This document shows, in pieces, positions 61,054-64,000 of a stretch of 64,000 bases of DNA. Origin of the DNA: Morinoia aosen (taxonomy: Eukaryota; Arthropoda; Malacostraca; Amphipoda; Talitridae); contig CM059567.1 in the NCBI GenBank assembly GCA_030386875.1, positions 81,523,130-81,587,129 of the forward strand, given 5' to 3'. Each line of letters starts with the position of its first letter. Position 1 is the stretch's first letter. Under the pieces are notes generated by a model. The model was given only the letters and a program-made list of their open reading frames with translations. It was not told where the DNA came from and did no database searches. The position numbers and the translations under genes are program-made.

Positions 61054-61055
61054 TA

Positions 61056-63705
61056 TCCGTTGGTTTGTTTCAAGTAAGAAGGAGAGTTTTCCGTTTCAGT
61101 CAGTTTCTAGGACACGTTTTGAATGTGAGTTAAACTGTATTTTTTTTTGGTCCTTTGGAAGTTTCAGATTGTGGTAACAGCAATTACGAACAAAAAAGTT
61201 TAAGACTGCATTGACAACGCTAAATACAGTAACTACTTTACAGGAGCGTCTTAAACTTGAATAAATTAATTTCAATAACCGAAGTTGTCAAAAAATACTA
61301 TAACTGAAGTTAGTGAGTATGCAAGGAGGCCCTATCCGTGCGAAGGTACATACCAGACATGAATTTTCTCGCGATTAATATCGTTTTGAAAGTTGCCAAC
61401 GTGTTAGAACATGTCGGTAACCATTCCTTCGCGATGAAACGTCCATTTATGTTTTACATTTGTTACAAAAAGTTTTATGGGTCGAAATTTAGTGTGCTGG
61501 ATTTCATAGTTTTTATCTATGTGTTTCTTAGTTTAAGGCTGACAATGATTTTTTTAGTGCTTAAGCTGGTACATATCTTATTTTTAGAAGTACGGACTGT
61601 TTTCTAAGCCCACATATGTTCAATGGTTATGCAATGTACGCCTTCAAATTTACGGATATCTTGCTCACAGTTCATTTATGCCAAATTTACCATTTTAGTA
61701 AACCCATTAATAGCATCCCCCATTTGCATGTATATAAGAAACGAAGGAGGATTTTTCGAATGCATATGAAATTTTACTTGGTATATAACGCACTCAGCAT
61801 ACTACATGGCTTCAACTGGTATAAAATTTAATGTACACAAGATCTCCTGAAAGTGGAACGTATAGTACTTTCACTGAGACTTCCTGCAACGGGTATTTCT
61901 CTTTCTCATTAACTTTCTCTTAAACTGGAACACCCATATTACCTAAATTTTACTTCCATATTTTTGAAGTTGAGTCACACTGAAATAAAATGAATTACTA
62001 TTAACTCTATATGCACCAGTAATTGCATTTCCCCTATCATCTAACAGAATATGTTTAACATATAAATATGATATTATCACTGTACCATGTTAATGGCATT
62101 TAATCTAAAACGAAAACAATTAAAGTTAACATTGCTTGAAAAACTTGATTTTTTAAAAAAAGGTACCGACATACAGTAGATGTTAGCGTTCTAATGAGTG
62201 AGTTTAAGATTGGGAGGACTACTGCCTTTAACGTCAGAAAGCGTAAGGGAAAGCTATTGGAAACTGCACTTTCATTTTTAAATAAAATGAAAAATGTAGG
62301 GAATTGTAAAATACGTAGCATGTACTACATTCATACATAGTTCAAAGTATATAATCTTTTAAGTTTGAAAATATTTTACTTTGACTCAGCAATAGTTTTT
62401 TCCTCATATATAAGCAATACATTGTAACGGGAATATCTCGCCTGTTTCAATTACAAGAGTTTTATACAACATACAACGTTTTTTTCAGAGAAATTCTCTA
62501 AGACTGCTTTCGTCTCATGAATGTAAATGAATTGTGAACCTAATATACGAATATGAACAATATTTGATTTTACGAAATGGCTTAAATTCCAATTTCATTT
62601 CAAGAGAGAACTTTCTGGCTCCGTTAGTTTCCATTTTTTCACTAAAATTTTTTTAGGCTAGCAAGGAAATTTCTTGGACGTCACTGTTGCTTGGCTTCCT
62701 TTTCAACAAACATAGAGCAGGAGCCAGTTTTTTGTAGTATTTGTTATAATATTGCTATATTTCAACGATTTGATCATAAATTTTGTAATTGGTGTTTTGC
62801 AAAAACTAAACGCTTAACGTTTCAGAAAAAGTATACGGATCACGAACACTTTCATGGGTCCAATTGTCGATATCGTATTCGCCTATGTATGTGATTTTAT
62901 ACTGAATGTTGACGTTTTACTTTATATTCTTAGATATGTTTCTCTCGGGCAGAGCAGTTATTACCTTCGGTTATGACACAGGCTTTATTTAACACTAATG
63001 CATTGGTTGAAGGACAGAGTGTTACCGCAATGAAATCGGAATTAACACAGCCATTTCTTACTATTGGATGGCGCATTCAGAAAAAAGGATATAACGAAAT
63101 CGAAGAAATGGAAGTTAAGGGTGAAAATTGTTTTGTAATAATGCCGAATTATTTTTTCGACCCAAAAATAAAAAAAAGTACGGAATAGAAAATGAAAATA
63201 CTACTAAAAAGGAAAGGATATGAGATGTTTTAAAATCGATTTCGAACTTAAATAATGAAACCAAAGTCTGAAAACTTGATAAAATCAAAATCCCTCTGAT
63301 AACAATGGTAGATACTTATTAATCATAATGTGGAAAAATATAGAACCAATACAAAGAATTCTAATTCAGAATTAACGGGAGAGAAAACACTTTTACGAGA
63401 ACTTCTTAGATCATATGATCTTCAATCCTTGATAACATTTCGTTTTACTATGATCCATCCAGTTCGCTTCAGTTCGAAAATTATTTGCGGAAAGAAAGTC
63501 CAGGTAGAAATTTCGTTGAGGCAAGTGCAAGTAGAACCTTTTTTTGTCTGTATTATCCCATCGTGTGTGTTGTTATTCGGAATGAATGTACAAGTGTGTA
63601 CTGTGTCATTATTCGGCGTGTAAAATAGGCTGATTAAATTTTCATGCAACGCTTTCGGTATTATTAACCAACAATGACGGGGCAAGTGTACGTAGCGGGC
63701 TGCTA
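61056..63705. other. downstream DNA, no gene established
   Basis: AT-rich. Frames at 62691-62894 (with CSIC, then HKFCNWC, a RING-like start lacking the rest of the motif), 62973-63188 and 63330-63623 are not assignable. They could be pieces of one decayed element but no family is recognised. Confidence 0.35.
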
Positions 63706-63710
63706 CAAAT

Positions 63711-63878
63711 CGGAGGAATGACGTTTTAGTCAGTTACCGTTCATCTAACGTGGGACAAAAAGCTCTCTCAGTTTCTGGAGCTTTTTTGTGGAACAAGCTT
63801 CCCCAGCATATCAAAAACTCTAAAACTGTAAAAGAATTTAGAGTAAATGTATCACGTCATTTTGCATCTCTGTCATAG
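63711..63878 (+). pseudogene. LINE reverse-transcriptase tail, relative of 15015-15392
   Basis: Reads RRNDVLVSYRSSNVGQKALS, VSGAFLWNKLPQHIKNSKTV and KEFRVNVSRHFASLS to the TAG at 63876-63878. It aligns with [40 protein letters not shown] and [13 protein letters not shown] at the first LINE site, so both belong to one retrotransposon family. Only the last ~55 codons remain, and it is 5'-truncated. Confidence 0.78.
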
Positions 63879-64000
63879 GGCCTGCAGCATTTCGGTGCGA
63901 ATTTCCCATCTACCAGAAATTTTAATTTTCCTGAAATTTCTGTTAGAAAATCAGAAACTATTACATTTTACGTTTGCTAAGCCATTCGTATATTCATCTT

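Noticed and set aside
62691-62894. Possible RING-type finger (CSIC ... HKFCNWC)
   Set aside because: Only the first two cysteine pairs and a histidine match. The later Cys pairs are absent and there is no gene structure around it.

Overview
The window looks like arthropod nuclear DNA. It is AT-rich, has GT-AG introns up to about 23 kb, carries a short (TTAGG)n run of the usual arthropod telomere type, and is full of decayed transposons common in arthropods (mariner, Tc1-like, DUF4817-type, hAT, Penelope-like and CR1/L2/Jockey-like LINE pieces). Which arthropod cannot be told from sequence alone. The large introns and Penelope load would fit a chelicerate or crustacean, but that is inference.

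Only one host gene is well supported: a high-affinity choline transporter (SLC5A7/CHT1 family) on the + strand. Twelve coding exons run from 6732 to 59065. Every junction is GT-AG, the phases agree, and the exon lengths sum to 1635 nt (544 codons plus stop) with no frameshift or premature stop. Intron 2 (8667-31431, 22.8 kb), intron 7 (5.9 kb) and intron 9 (8.4 kb) hold most of the repeats.

Layout: 1-6731 is upstream DNA with a decayed hAT element (1402-3082) and related direct repeats. 6732-8666 holds exons 1-2. Intron 2 carries a 76-bp palindromic MITE, a LINE 3' tail, a microsatellite-rich tandem region, a BED-finger hAT remnant, a 3.1-kb palindromic Penelope-like element, a second Penelope remnant and a DDE transposase tail. 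Exons 3-7 lie at 31432-38271. Intron 7 has a Tc1-like relic, a hairpin and AT-rich tandem repeats. Exons 8-9 are at 44208-45214. Intron 9 holds a foldback element with about 245-bp terminal inverted repeats. Exons 10-12 are at 53651-59065, with a tRNA-derived SINE in intron 10 and a second hAT pseudogene in intron 11. A 1.7-kb Tc1/mariner-superfamily element starts about 250 bp after the stop codon, and its junction forms the only nearby AATAAA. A second LINE tail lies at the window's end.

The most interesting object is the palindrome at 21714-24852. Two 5'-truncated Penelope-like copies sit head to head, both with reverse transcriptase and GIY-YIG endonuclease sequence and each ending in a minimal hammerhead-ribozyme motif. 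The whole unit is flanked by an exact 12-bp direct repeat, as if it inserted as one piece. The left arm was later split by a small mariner that is itself built of two 3' ends joined in inverted orientation. The right arm keeps the uninterrupted target site.
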